DNA from: Liolophura sinensis
Lineage: Eukaryota; Mollusca; Polyplacophora; Chitonida; Chitonidae
NCBI RefSeq assembly: GCF_032854445.1
Contig: NC_088307.1
Location: forward strand, 21,092,017 to 21,156,016
DNA: 64,000 nucleotides
Direction of reading: 5' to 3'
Below, in pieces: positions 50,061-64,000 of this stretch. Position 1 is the stretch's first letter. The number at the start of each line of letters is the position of its first letter. The position numbers and the translations under genes are program-made. The notes under the pieces are model-generated. The model made no database searches. It worked only from the letters and a program-made list of their open reading frames with translations, and was not told where the DNA came from.

Positions 50061-51519
50061 AAAGCTCTTGCCCTAATTAACTTCGACGATTTGATGCTAC
50101 AAATTGCACCGTCTGCACGTTGCTTGGCACAGGCCATAGGTATACCTCTGTAGTTTCTTCGTCATTCTGTTTAGCGCCCAGTAAATGTAGTTACGCTCAA
50201 GACAGTAACTGAACTGAATGCATGTTGTACATGGTGTTTTCGGCACGGCGTTCTAGCGAGTCCACGCCATACATTTGCCTCCACTGAGACACAGGGGCCA
50301 GGTGTTTCAGCTTGCCACACCAGGAGACACTATCGTTACGCAATTAAATTAACGTTGAGAAATATATACTCTTACATGAAATAATCCTAAATATAAGTAA
50401 AAAAGACGCGAGCGTGAAAGCCTTTGACAATATCCAGAATTATATATAGCTTTGCTCATATTTTTTTTTCAGTGTAATTTAGTTTATTTTCATCTTCAGA
50501 AGATATTCCAGTCAAACACAGTCTATATTCTTGGAGTTAAAGCGCGCGACTCAAAGGTGTTTTTTGTCTAGCATTGTTGATCTCAGATGTCCGCTGACTT
50601 CAAAAGAATTGAAAAAAATACATGATGCCAGTAATAATGTAACCGTGGAGGCATCAGGGACCGAGTGATTATAGCGTGCTGTAGTCTACTTCAAGTCGCC
50701 TATAATCATTTGTCTGTGAAATCAGTCATGCGCTCTACAAAAATTGGCTTTAGTCAGTGGCAGGTAACAACACAAGCCATGCACATTGTTATGTTGAACG
50801 CACATATCATTGCAAAGAAAATGCAGTTAAAATACTTTTTCTAATTCATAATGTTAAACTCCATGAGCTTGTTTCCACGGCAAGAACTCATTGCCACGGG
50901 TGACGTCATAATTATTCAGTAGCAAGTTGCATGCAGGATAATGGGCGTGGAGAGTAATTTGTTCTTCAGTGCCTGCACCAATAAGCAGTTAGAACAAACT
51001 CCACGCGGTAATACAGCGTACACTACTGTCTCTGCAATAGACTACATAGCTTTAATTTCCGAACATTCATTTCTAAATTTATATTGCCGTGAGACAATAT
51101 ACCACAACAGATATTATAAAATTCATTTATTGAGGTTATATTATACTAAAACGTGCTGACAATATCAAATATGACAGTGTCAATAACAGAGTTTACAGTT
51201 AAGTCGATAGTAGTTTAGGTAACTGGTGTCACACTACGTCGAAACATGTTAAACACCACTGTTTTTTTAATAGTTCTGACGTCACCAGAGGCAAAGGGTT
51301 CTTGACGTCGAAACCGAACTTGGGCTTTAATGTTATAAATTAGAAAAATGTGTTTTAACTATATTTTCCTTGCAAGAGTATGAACTTTCAACATGTCGAC
51401 GTGTAGAACACGTGTCGTTACGTTTCACTGACTAAAGCTACTTTTAGTGGCGAGTGTGACTGATTTTACAGACAGCTGAATACATGCGCATTGTTGAAAG
51501 AAATGGACTATAGCGCAGC
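50061..51519. other. Intergenic with traces of dispersed repeats
   Basis: 50930-51060 ('gggcgtggagagtaatttgt') resembles 39475-39600. 51215-51300 ('aggtaactgg', 'gacgtcaccagaggcaa') resembles 40280-40378 and 57870-57985. No genes. Confidence 0.4.
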
Positions 51520-51885
51520 AGTGACACAGGAGCCTCTCACCAAGGCCTCCGCGTCAGCTCAGGCCGGCTTTCTCTCCGGTCGTAGGTGAAAGGATACGTG
51601 TGTAAATAAATAAATGAACAAATTAATAAATAAATAAATAATGTAACCATGGTCAGCTGATGCTGAGTATAAAATAACACGGCTGAAATCAACTCTGGTC
51701 CAGTTCTTGCTGCCTTCCTCTCCCCGTACATGGGAAGGTTTAGCAGCAGCCTGCGGATGGTCGTGGGTTTCTCACAGGCTCTGTCCCGTTTCGTCCCACC
51801 ATAATGCTGGCTGCCGTCGTATAAGTGAAATATTCTTGAGTATAGCGTAAAACACCAGTCAAATAAATAAATAAATATATCGGTT
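51520..51885 (+). mobile_element. Two adjacent SINE-A pieces
   Basis: 51520-51645 carries head-proximal body 'cacaggagcctctcaccaag' then an A/T tail. 51705-51885 carries body 'catgggaaggtttagcagca' through tail 'aaacaccagtcaaataaata'. They are separated by about 60 bases. Confidence 0.8.
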
Positions 51886-52650
51886 AGTCATGTATTGCAC
51901 TCGTGTTGTATAAACAACTGATGTCCGGTAGATGAGTAGGCCCTAACGCCCAATCGGCGCGAGTTCACGCGAACTCACGCAGGTTTTAGACGGTACGAAG
52001 AGGACGCTCTCGCTTCCTAACGCAGGTAAAAGGCGTGATTTTACGGTAATTGCCAGACTGAATATACGTCTTGCATAGATGGGTCTGTCGACTCAATGAT
52101 ACTGTTCGTACCTTCCGTAATGTCATGTGTTTTCGTCGCGTTAGTTTGCAAGCGCCCCAACCTTATGTCGCCTAAACCTACGTGATCTCGTGAGACTCAT
52201 GAAAAGCCGATTGCACTTTTTGCCGATTTAAGTCTTTAATAATAATATATACCCATCATAAACCTCAAGCAATTTATTGCTTAGATAGTACATACATGAA
52301 ATACAAATCGTCATAATGTGTATTTATGCCTGATAAAAAAAAATCCGAGAATCAAAAATTAATATTCATACAGATTCATGCATCGTATTAAAATGGGCAT
52401 AAATTTAATAAATGCACATGAAAAAGAATACATGAAAGTAGGGAATAAGTTGAATAATCGCTTGTATTCATGCTATGACACATATCGTGCTGTTGACACG
52501 TCGTTTCCATGAACTACGTATTCTGACGTCTCCATCTGTATTATCGCCACGATACATGGCTGCCATATTGCCGAAGCACGTGACGTTAAACTATAATCAC
52601 ACAGTCTTTCGAGTTGTTTGTCTCTGGTTTATATACCTTGTGATCTAGAC
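51886..52650. other. Intergenic; nothing recognised
   Basis: Contains a CpG-rich stretch near 51950-52200 ('gcgcgagttcacgcgaact'-type inverted words at 51957-51978) but no gene. Confidence 0.4.
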
Positions 52651-52915
52651 TACTTCGATGGCTATGGAGCGTCCGCCTCGAAGGTGGGAGACCTGGGATC
52701 AAACCCGGGTGGGGTCAAACCGATGACATTTAAAAATGGTACTTGCTGATGCCTCGCTTGGCGCTCAGCACTATGGTGTCTTTCCCATAATACTTCATTG
52801 GCAGCAGCACTTTGACGGAATGGATTCGCCCTGCCACAAGAAAACACAGTGTATATGTACACATACCCTAATGATTCCTCAACCTCTGAGAAAATTTTTC
52901 AGTACGACGTAAAGT
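52651..52915 (+). mobile_element. SINE-C copy with well-preserved tRNA-like head
   Basis: 'cttcgatggctatggagcgt', 'gggatcaaacccgggtgggg' (B-box-like 'gggatcaaaccc'), 'gcagcagcactttgacggaa' and 'tttttcagtacgacgtaaag'. Confidence 0.82.
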
Positions 52916-53875
52916 CTTTTTCAACTGACATGTTTTTTAATGGCTGCCTCGCCATTCCACACATCTTACAGGGCGATGTTGCAGCTGAATATTGTTTAGT
53001 ATTTCCCAATGGGGCACTTTTCCTCTTGCACACAATGGCAACTGAGGTCCGAGCTGAAGGGACCATTGTGAAATGGATGAGGAATATGTCTCAATTTGAT
53101 CTTTACTATAACAGGATAATGAGTATACATTTTCACATCACCATAAAAATTTGAATTAGCGTATACACCCCCAGACCTCTATACGTCAAGGACATAACAG
53201 AAAATAGTGGAGTTTCGAGTTCGCACTGTTTTATCCCTGAAGGTAAAAATTGTTCTTTCTTTACCATGTGACTTGTCAGAAATGTTAGGCAACTATTTTC
53301 GATCACTCACATTTACTACAGCAATGGAGCCTGATAATATTTCACAAATTTTCACAAAAGTTATTTAGAGGAGACAAACTGTGCAAAAAAACAAACAAAA
53401 AGAACGTTTGAAACTTATGAGATTCCTGACTGAAAGCCGTGTGACTTGAGTATCCAGAACATGAGGAGTCTGGTGATCGGTAACATTAATGTCAACAAAA
53501 TTTGCCTAACATTGTTGACAAGTCAAATGATACAGAAGGACTGTTTCAGTCTTAAGCGACAAAAGAGTTCGAACTCGAAACCCCTTTATTCAATATACCC
53601 ATTATACAATTATAAACATTGGGTACATGTATATCCACATCTTAAATTATTGACACACGCATCAGAGAGAATACATTTTCACAAATGCGCAATTATATTC
53701 ACATTTACAAGTAGCTGATATTCAACATTACAGGCAAATTATTTACCTGTAGTATTCATTTTAGCATTATTGCGGCTATAGAACCGATTTGCTAAACACC
53801 TCACCGAAGAGTCCCTGTTAGACCTCTGATTGTGGCTAAACAACATGGACTGGTGAATAACCGGCATATCTTAAC
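52916..53875. other. Intergenic; nothing recognised
   Basis: AT-rich; no supported feature. Confidence 0.4.
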
Positions 53876-54375
53876 CGTATATAGAGTCGTCCGCCGTTGT
53901 TGAACCCTCAGATTTACCTCTCGTAGTCAACTGCCTTTTTTTAAAACCTTGCATACTAGTACCTAGTATGCAAAATACAGAGTCAGCCGCCTCTTCTGAG
54001 CAGTTAATTGCCTCTCACGATTTACTGGCCTTTAATTTTTTTATTTTATTTTATTTTTTTGAATCATTAATTACCTCTCATAGAGATACAGGCTTTTTCT
54101 GATCTATTAACCTCTGGCAGAGTCGCACGTTTTTTCTGAACTTTTAACATCTGGCAGTGTCACACACCTTTTCTGAACCCTAAACCTCTCCTAGAGTCGC
54201 CCGTTTTTTCTGAGCTCTAAGTAACCTTTCACAGTCACACGTTTTTTTTCTGAACCCGTAACCCTCCTAGACTCACCCGACTTTTTTTGAGGCCTTAATT
54301 TCACTTACAGTCACCCGACTTTGCTCTTAACCCTTAACCTTTCGCAGTCGCACGTTTTCCGAATTAACCTCTGGT
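53876..54375. repeat. Irregular minisatellite, period about 37-40 bp
   Basis: Units of the type 'agtcgcacgttttttctgaa' plus 'cccttaacctctggcag' repeat about ten times with much divergence. The right end runs into the GPCR coding sequence, so the last 15 or so codons of the receptor lie in repeat sequence. Confidence 0.75.
53950..53974. other. Perfect short hairpin
   Basis: 'ttgcatactag' - 'tac' - 'ctagtatgcaa', with 11-bp arms and a 3-base loop. Confidence 0.9.
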
Positions 54376-55667
54376 AGAAAAATTCGCGAAAGGTTTTGCT
54401 AAATTTGAGGTTAAACATAGTGTATATGAACGGATTGACCATGCTGTTGACGAAACCGAGCAGATTCACGGCTAGTTCAGAGACATAGCAAGTCTTACAG
54501 AACGCGTTAATCAGAAACACTAGAAAAAAAGGGCAGCCAACAAGAAACAAATGCACCGGTTATAATGGCCAGCACAGTAGCCGTCCACTTTTCTTTTTTA
54601 ATATTGGGCAACAAAATTCGCCGTACTTTGTCCGACTTCTCGCCGTACGAGGTAATGGGCGTAGATCCGTTATTGTAAGTTGTGGATTCGCCGATCTCAT
54701 GCGAGCTGAAACTGGGTTTGGTACTACCTCTAGGTCGAAATAAAGAGTGGATTGTTGAATGAATGTAAGATTTATGTTGGGTGAGGATGTTAGAGTTCTC
54801 TCTCTGTACTGTCCGTAAATTGTTACTCGTCTGTTGAGCTTCCTCCATGAGCATTCTATTCTCCTTAGTTACAGTCGTTGACGTGGCGTTCATTCTTTGG
54901 TCACCGCAGGCTGTGTCAGTGCAGGCTGTGTCAGACTGACTCGGCTGAGGCATCCTAGATCCGTTAGCTCCATAATTTTTAACCCGTCCCTTGGCAACTC
55001 GGTAAATTTTTAAATTCAGGATAATTATGAAAATAAGAGGAATATAGAACGATCCGAGTATGGCGAATAAGGCATATCCGGGATCTTGACTTACCACACA
55101 GTAGCCCGTGATCTGGGGGCTTTGCTTGCTGTCCCGCCACCCCAGTAAAGGTGGGATCGAGATGCAAAATGAAACACACCAGACCATCGCAATCATCAGC
55201 ACAACTTCATGGGTGGAGAGACGCCTTGTGTAGCCCATATAAGTCACAGACAGATATCGGTTGATGACCATCAGTAGGTGTAATATAGACGCCGTACAAC
55301 ACATGACGTCCATGGACGTCCACTTGTCACACACCCAAGCCTGGAGTCGCCATCGGACAGTGACCTGGTTCTCTATACTTACAGGCAGCACGAAAACGGC
55401 CACCGTTAAGTCGGTAACGGCCAACGACAGAATCAAATAATTCGACTTCGTGGCTCTGAGACTCTTCTGCAACAGAATCGCCGAAATTACGAAGATGTTC
55501 CCAAGAATCGTTCCCAGGACGATGGCGCCGAGAACTACACAGACGCAAATCATGGACATGAGGTTGTATGAGTACACAGAGCCCCAGTCATCCGCCTCGT
55601 GCAACTCCTCTGTCGTGACGTCATTCTTGGAGAGTAAGCCGTTTGGAATTACAGACGTGTTCAACAT
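54311..55667 (-). pseudogene. 5-HT1-like class A amine GPCR with a one-base frameshift in TM6
   Basis: Single exon from ATG (55665-55667). Frame 1 covers 386 codons to TGA at 54507; the remaining TM6-TM7-tail continues in another frame to 54311. The switch is at a T7 run (plus-strand A7, 54524-54530) just after CWLPFF; both sides are otherwise intact. Features: sequon N3; TM1 with N57; TM2 LAVTD (D86); C113 and C190 disulfide pair; amine-binding D120 in TM3 (DVMCCTASILHL, matching 5-HT1A DVLCCTSSILHL); IPPLLGW; TM5 GSFYIPL; third loop about 130 aa; TM6 FVSCWLPFF; TM7 NSMVNPFIY. Oddities: NRY instead of DRY, one residue fewer between D120 and NRY than in 5-HT1A, and A/I where 5-HT1A has Ser/Thr in TM5. 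Either a sequencing error in a homopolymer or a recent null allele. Confidence 0.85.
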
Positions 55668-56214
55668 GGTGTATTACTTGTATCATATTGGCTTATTGGT
55701 CTTGGACGTCAGATCTCAGGGATTCTTTATTTGCTTTTTTGTCACCACAAAATGGGGAAAAACATCTCTGAAATCGACGTTGGAAAACCCATTTTTAGTA
55801 GATCGAAACAGAAGACGTTAGCCGAGCCCTATTACACCGCTTACAATAGACCATCATATGCCTATGCCTCAGAACGTGCTGCTGTCGAACAGTGGTGGAC
55901 AGACAAGCGCACTAAACAATAACAACTGAAGCTGATTTACAAACTGCATTCATCCTTATATCCTCAAAATGCTATTAAATGTATCACAGCAAGAACAGGG
56001 CCTATGTTTCCGGAACGCTCTCCTACACGCTTTAGTCACATAACGGTACATAAAATAATTCCTGGAATGAAGTTAGTGGCAATGGCGATCTGACAGGAAA
56101 AGATAGCCAATTCTAAGCCAGTGTAGGGGACTAAGTGTATTATTATACACACTTAATTCCGTTTCATTCTAATAACAATTATTAATAATAAAAAGACACA
56201 TGTATGTGTGTATG
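55668..56214. other. Upstream of GPCR; no element recognised
   Basis: Expected to hold the receptor 5' UTR and promoter (minus strand), but no core motif is clear. Confidence 0.35.
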
Positions 56215-56600
56215 TATGATTGGGGTTTAATGTTGTACTTAACGATTTTTCAGTCATACGACGAGGAGGAGTCATTAGGTGTGTGCACACATATATATGT
56301 GTGTCTTATTATGGCAGGGTAAGTTCATGCCGCCTAAGCGCTGCCGCAACTGAAGTGCCATGCCGAAGACACCTGGCATCACACCCCACCCAGTTATATT
56401 ATACTGACACCAACCAGCTCTGCTTCCTTGCTTTAACCTGTCAGTGCTGAGTGTCGAGCGAAACAGGAAAAAGTACCATTTTTAAAGTCTTTGGTATGAC
56501 CCAACCAATGCAGGTTTGTTCCATGGTCTCTCTACTTAGAGGCGGACGCTCTAACCATTTGGCCACCGAAGCGGTCACTCTGGAAGTTAAATTAAATATA
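56215..56600 (-). mobile_element. SINE-C copy, full length
   Basis: Reverse: the tail complement 'attggggtttaatgttgtac' and 'ttttcagtcatacgacgagg' come first, then 'gccatgccgaagacacctgg'. The head complement is 'ggcggacgctctaaccattt' with 'ggccaccgaagcggtc'. Confidence 0.85.
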
Positions 56601-58756
56601 GCCCGGTGTTGTGACGTCAACGATGATATTCGACTGCTCGAGATAGAGGCTCTATAAGCTTGTCCAGCTTTCTAAGTATGTTCAACGAGGACGTCATTTC
56701 AGAACATTTCGGCGATTGACAGAGAAATGCATAAAATATGGGGCTTATTAACAAATGTAAAATGAACCAGCAGATAGCCTGGGTAAACGATGCTTACATC
56801 TGCGTGATGTTACTTTTGATGTTAAACTGTCCACATCCAATGCCCCATATATGAATTCACGTCCTTATCATCTAAACTTCGGCATTTTTGTGTCGTTTTT
56901 ATTACTCCTTTATCCGTCTGTGTAATGTTGTCCAGGTTGAGGAAACCATTCATTATATTTTACCCGTGAGTCAGATAAATATTGTTTTCTGATCTTGGAG
57001 ACGCTGGAATTGTTAGCGCAACTCTGAGAACTATACTTTGTCCACCGAAAAATGCAAGCTTAGTTTTTCAAGCTATGGGAAATTTTTTGTGTAGGATCCA
57101 CAGATTTTAAACCACACCACTGAGGCAATAATTCTCTATGAATTGACCATTGTCGATCACAACATAGCCTGGAACTTCTTGCCTAATTGATGCAAATTGT
57201 TCCATGGAATGAACAAGCTATGTTAAGTAATTCATAAGTTTTTATGTGTGTGTTTGCGTGTGTGTGTGCGTGCGTGTGCATGCGTGCGTGTAATATAAAA
57301 TATGCCTCAAACATGAAATTGTCGGGGGAGCGGGGTGCGGGTGCATATCTTTTTATATATACGATATATATCGAGTGGTCCCAAATACCCTCCACATAAA
57401 ACTATTTTCTAATACCCTTTTCTCCACACAGAAAACATAAAAAAATATTAAAGATCATATTTAGAAATAACAGTTCATACTCTTCCATTTGCAGCATTCT
57501 TGTCGCATCCATGCACAAAAGTGTACCACAAGCTCTACACACAGATACATTCTATATTCTATATTGTTGTAAGAAAACTGCAGTTTGGTTTTGACACCAA
57601 GAGGGCGTACACCAGTTACATTTACCTAAACTGCTATCTAAACCCTGTTTCTGACACTGCCATATTTGGCATTGTTTAGAGGTTTAAGTATAATATGACC
57701 CTCATAAACAAATTATATTTTATCTCTTGCAGTATATGATCTCACGGCAGTCTGGTTTTAGTGTTGGATTTAAGGAAATTCTTTTATAGTAAATCAAAAA
57801 AAGAAAAAAAGAAAAACAACGTGGTCTGTATGCAGAGACAGTGGTGTAGGTTCTGTCATTGTACGCGTAAAGTCTGTTCTTAAGGCATGTTGGTGCAGCT
57901 GTAGTTAACAAATTACTCCCAACATTATTATCCAGCATGCCTTTGTTTTCGTACAATTATGACGTCATCCGAGGCAATGAGTTTTTTTTTTAATCAAGCT
58001 AATGGGATTTAGTATTGTGAAATGGATAAATTTTTTTTTCTAACAGGATTTACTTTGCAATAAATAAAATATGGACGTCCAAGATATTAATATATTTTTG
58101 GTGTTGTGGTATTACATGTCAGTAACGACGGTAATTTCGGTGGTGAGTATGGCTGGTTTTACAGACAGCTGAATATCGGCGGTAAGTTAAAAGAAATAGA
58201 CCATAATTCAGGGGCCGGCAAAGGGATGGCAAGCCTAAATTGATCATAAAATACCTAAAATCTCGATCATAGCCTTAGCTTACAGTCGACACGTTCTTGC
58301 ATGAAGGGATTTTGAGCTACGATAGTTGTAACTTACAATCAGAAATTGCAACAGAAATTTACATCAACCGTGATGTAAATATGACTTAAACATAAGAAGG
58401 CCTATCAATACTTGCCTTATAGGTAGATTGTTAGTTAGACTTTTCGACTCGGTTGCAAAGATGTGCGATGTAACTTTCTTAAAAAGATGTTACGGGATTT
58501 CTTTTCACATGTTGTTAGCTGCTGAATCCGTCTGATGTAGAACTCTTTTGAAAATGAAGGCAAGAAATGTTATTGGCTTGTGCATTGTCCATTTACATTG
58601 GTTACCTTTATGTACGAGTCCAAATTTGGCTTACGATCCAAATTTGGCTTACGGTCGTAACGATTGTTACTGGTTTTTCTGGAATGGCCTTGTCACTACC
58701 AGGCTAAACATACATTAGCTAGCATGAGACATAAGCTCAAGGAAGTCCACGAAAGA
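56601..58756. other. Intergenic; simple repeats only
   Basis: (GT/GC)n at 57245-57290. 57860-57985 belongs to the 'gacgtcatccgaggcaatga' dispersed family. No gene. Confidence 0.4.
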
Positions 58757-59020
58757 TATGGGGACCTCCGTTGCTCAGTTCGTTAGCGCGCTAGCGCAGC
58801 GTAATGACCCAGAAGCCTCTCGCCAATGTGGTCGCTGTGAGTTCAAGACCAGCTCATTCTGGCTTCCTCTCCGGCCGTAAGTGAGAAGGTCTTGCAGCAA
58901 CCTGCGGATGGTCGTGGGTTTCGGCCGGGCTGTGCCCGGCTTCCACCCACCATAATGCTGGCCACCGTCGTATAAGTGAAATATTTTTGAATACGGCGTA
59001 AAACACCAATCAAATAAATA
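58757..59020 (+). mobile_element. SINE-A, full length, with 8-bp target-site duplication
   Basis: Head 'ggggacctccgttgctcagt', tail 'acaccaatcaaataaata'. 'acgaaaga' occurs at 58749-58756 and 59021-59028. Confidence 0.92.
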
Positions 59021-59264
59021 ACGAAAGACACACACCAGTGAAGGTGGGTGGATAGCGTAAATTCTGAGGAGATCAGAGGCAAACCCGCGGGGAGCAGCCA
59101 GAAAAGCATGCTGAGTGCAATGCTTGGCTGGAGTGTCGTAGGCTGAAATGACAGCATGGGATCGGAACCATGAAGGATGTAGCATCTTAACGATCAGAGA
59201 AGATCAAAAGAGCAAATAATAATATTTGCAGAAGAATGTCTGATGGACAGTATACAATGACACC

Positions 59265-59455
59265 TCACCAGTGCAGCAAAGCCCATTTTGCCTTCCTCTC
59301 CTATCGTACATGGGAGGGTCTGGTGGAAACCTACGGAAGGTCGTGGGTCGTGGGTCTCCCCCCTCCCTCCCCGGGCTCTTGCCGATTTCCTTCCACCATA
59401 GTTTTGACCGGCGTCGTACATGGCGTAAAACGCCAATCTAATAAATAAAGAAAGA
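59265..59455 (+). mobile_element. SINE-A fragment, diverged
   Basis: 'ttgccttcctctcctatcgt', 'ggaaggtcgtgggtcgtggg' (internal duplication) and 'aaaacgccaatctaataaat'. Confidence 0.8.
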
Positions 59456-59696
59456 AGTATCATATTTGCTATCACCTAGTCTGGGATTGACTCAAAATCG
59501 CCCGGCTTCGAGGCGGATGCTCGAAATATTAGGCCACTTTTCGGGTGATTGGAATGACATAAATGGAGTGTTATAGAGCGGCAATTGCGCTGCAAGGAGT
59601 ATATTTATACCGGTTACGCAGCTGAGCATGGCACCAAATGTTAGTTAATCTAGATCCGGTAATCAATGTTACGGTAAGCATCATATTATAAAGTAA

Positions 59697-59755
59697 TATT
59701 TGATTGGTGTTTTACGCCGTACTCATGAGGATTTCACTTATACGCCGACGCCGGT
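59697..59755 (-). mobile_element. SINE-A tail fragment
   Basis: 'atttgattggtgttttacgc' and 'catgaggatttcacttatac'. Confidence 0.8.
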
Positions 59756-59916
59756 CTGCAAAATATCGCGAATGACTCTTGAGGCCTTGTTTTATATGTG
59801 AATGACAGGATACGTAGTTGCTATCTCAGAGAACACTTGAGAAGTATCGATGACAATGATAATTTTGAATGTCTATTTATTTAGTGTGTCATAGGAGAAA
59901 TTAGTTATCTGATTGG

Positions 59917-59918
<2 letters not shown>

Positions 59919-60011
<93 letters not shown>
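59919..60011. repeat. (AT)n microsatellite, left tract
   Basis: About 46 uninterrupted AT units, abutting the LINE at 60012. Confidence 0.97.
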
Positions 60012-63037
<3,026 letters not shown>

Positions 63038-63298
63038 GCTAGTATCTGTGGCAGGGTGGTTAGCGTACTAGCGTGGCACAATAAGCAAGGAGTCTTTCAC
63101 TAATGCGATCGCTGTGAGTTGAAGTCTACCTCATAATGGCCTCTCCGGTCAAAAATGTGAAGGTCTGACAGAAACCTGTGGATGGCCCTGAGTTTCCAGT
63201 GTGCTCTACCTGGTTTCCCCCCACCATATAATGCTGGTTGCCGTCGTATAAGTGAAATGTTCTAAAGTACGACGTAAAAACTTATCAAATAAATAAGT
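63038..63298 (+). mobile_element. SINE-A, near full length, diverged
   Basis: Head 'cagggtggttagcgtactag', 'ctaatgcgatcgctgtgagt' and tail 'cgtcgtataagtgaaatgtt' plus 'atcaaataaataag'. Confidence 0.87.
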
Positions 63299-63850
63299 AG
63301 TATCAACACTTTAGAGCTGTTTTCGTTACTCAAGCACCGGTCATACGAAATGCACTTTACAGAGTATAAATATGCAGTGATATCTTTTTCCTAATTCTGG
63401 CATCAAATCTTATCTTTTTTTATTCATGTTTTTCTTTTGCCATGAAGCTATAATTTGAACAAAAACTCTCATTGTAACTTTATACGCGTATCTTTAGGAT
63501 TAACAAAAGCAATCTAGTTAATCTCTGTGTCGAGAATATAAAGAAGTTCCCGATTATATAAGAGATTATAGAAGAAGAGAAGAGATTATATACTATACGT
63601 TAATTGCGCAGTAATATTAACATAGAAATTAAATATTTTTTTTAATAGAGGCGGAAGTCGGTGTTCTGTTACTCGCACGTATTTCCATCATTTGCTCTCC
63701 ACAATAGACGCCGTTTGGTATTATATTACATTTTTTAAAGATATAGGTCGACATATAGTTTTAACATACCTCGTTAATTTATTTATTATTACATGTTCTT
63801 CTGACTGGCTCTCAATACACAACACAGACTTCTGATTTGCTCTAAATACA
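63299..63850. other. Intergenic; nothing recognised
   Basis: AT-rich; no feature supported. Confidence 0.4.
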
Positions 63851-63906
63851 CAACATATTCTTGAGTACGGCGTAAAACACAAATCAAATCAATAAATAAA
63901 TAAATA
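63851..63906 (+). mobile_element. SINE-A tail fragment
   Basis: 'atattcttgagtacggcgta' plus '(aaat)n'. Confidence 0.82.
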
Positions 63907-64000
63907 GATACTATACACTCTGGGACAAGGCCCAGAGGAAATCCACAGCCCTGCAAAGGTTCACTGTAGCATGGCCTACAAAGTTATTCGTCAGGAATGA

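Overview
Eukaryotic, AT-rich, intron-rich genomic DNA, most likely from a marine lophotrochozoan and probably a mollusc. This rests on three things: a ciliated-metazoan gene set with GT-AG introns, a very dense load of two or three tRNA-headed SINE families with tails of the type CAATCAAATAAATAAA and ACCCCAAGCACTCACTCAC (a style I associate with molluscan genomes), and several long minisatellites. Species cannot be fixed from the window. There are no operons, no bacterial genes and no CRISPR array.

Protein genes, left to right: (1) an isolated minus-strand exon (674-873) resembling the C-terminal transmembrane part of MFSD6-type transporters; (2) a complete three-exon TMEM218 gene on the plus strand (8426-10571), a small ciliary transition-zone membrane protein; (3) a five-coding-exon DIPK1/FAM69-type divergent protein kinase on the plus strand (22748-45607, about 411 aa), whose introns hold most of the repeats in the window; (4) a nearly intronless class A GPCR on the minus strand (54311-55667), closest in motif content to 5-HT1-type amine receptors, broken by a one-base shift in a T7 run in TM6; (5) a decayed CR1/Jockey-like non-LTR retrotransposon (60012-62013) sitting between two long (AT)n tracts. 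The functional genes appear unrelated to one another; no shared pathway is implied.

The rest is repeats. SINE-A (about 270 bp, tRNA-like head, shared tail) occurs in about 25 full or partial copies on both strands; SINE-B (about 365 bp) and the related SINE-C occur in about ten. A 220-250 bp MITE-like family with AACCTTTTCGCATATG-type inverted termini has eight copies. Long imperfect palindromes occupy 2.94-4.85 kb and 36.39-39.93 kb, and three collinear inverted repeat pairs lie between 12.1 and 17.5 kb. Minisatellites have periods of about 48, 96, 18, 67, 28-34 and 34 bp.

The most unusual part is the DIPK1 locus. The last 55 bases of its membrane-anchor exon, together with the splice donor, are amplified into 19 tandem 67-bp copies, giving ten exact decoy GGTAAGT donors. 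A SINE with a perfect 13-bp target-site duplication sits inside the 3' splice site of exon 4. A second inverted copy of that SINE, with 70 bp of the same intron flank, lies in intron 1, so exons 2 and 3 are bracketed by a long inverted repeat. All calls come from reading the sequence and from remembered family sequences; no search was run.
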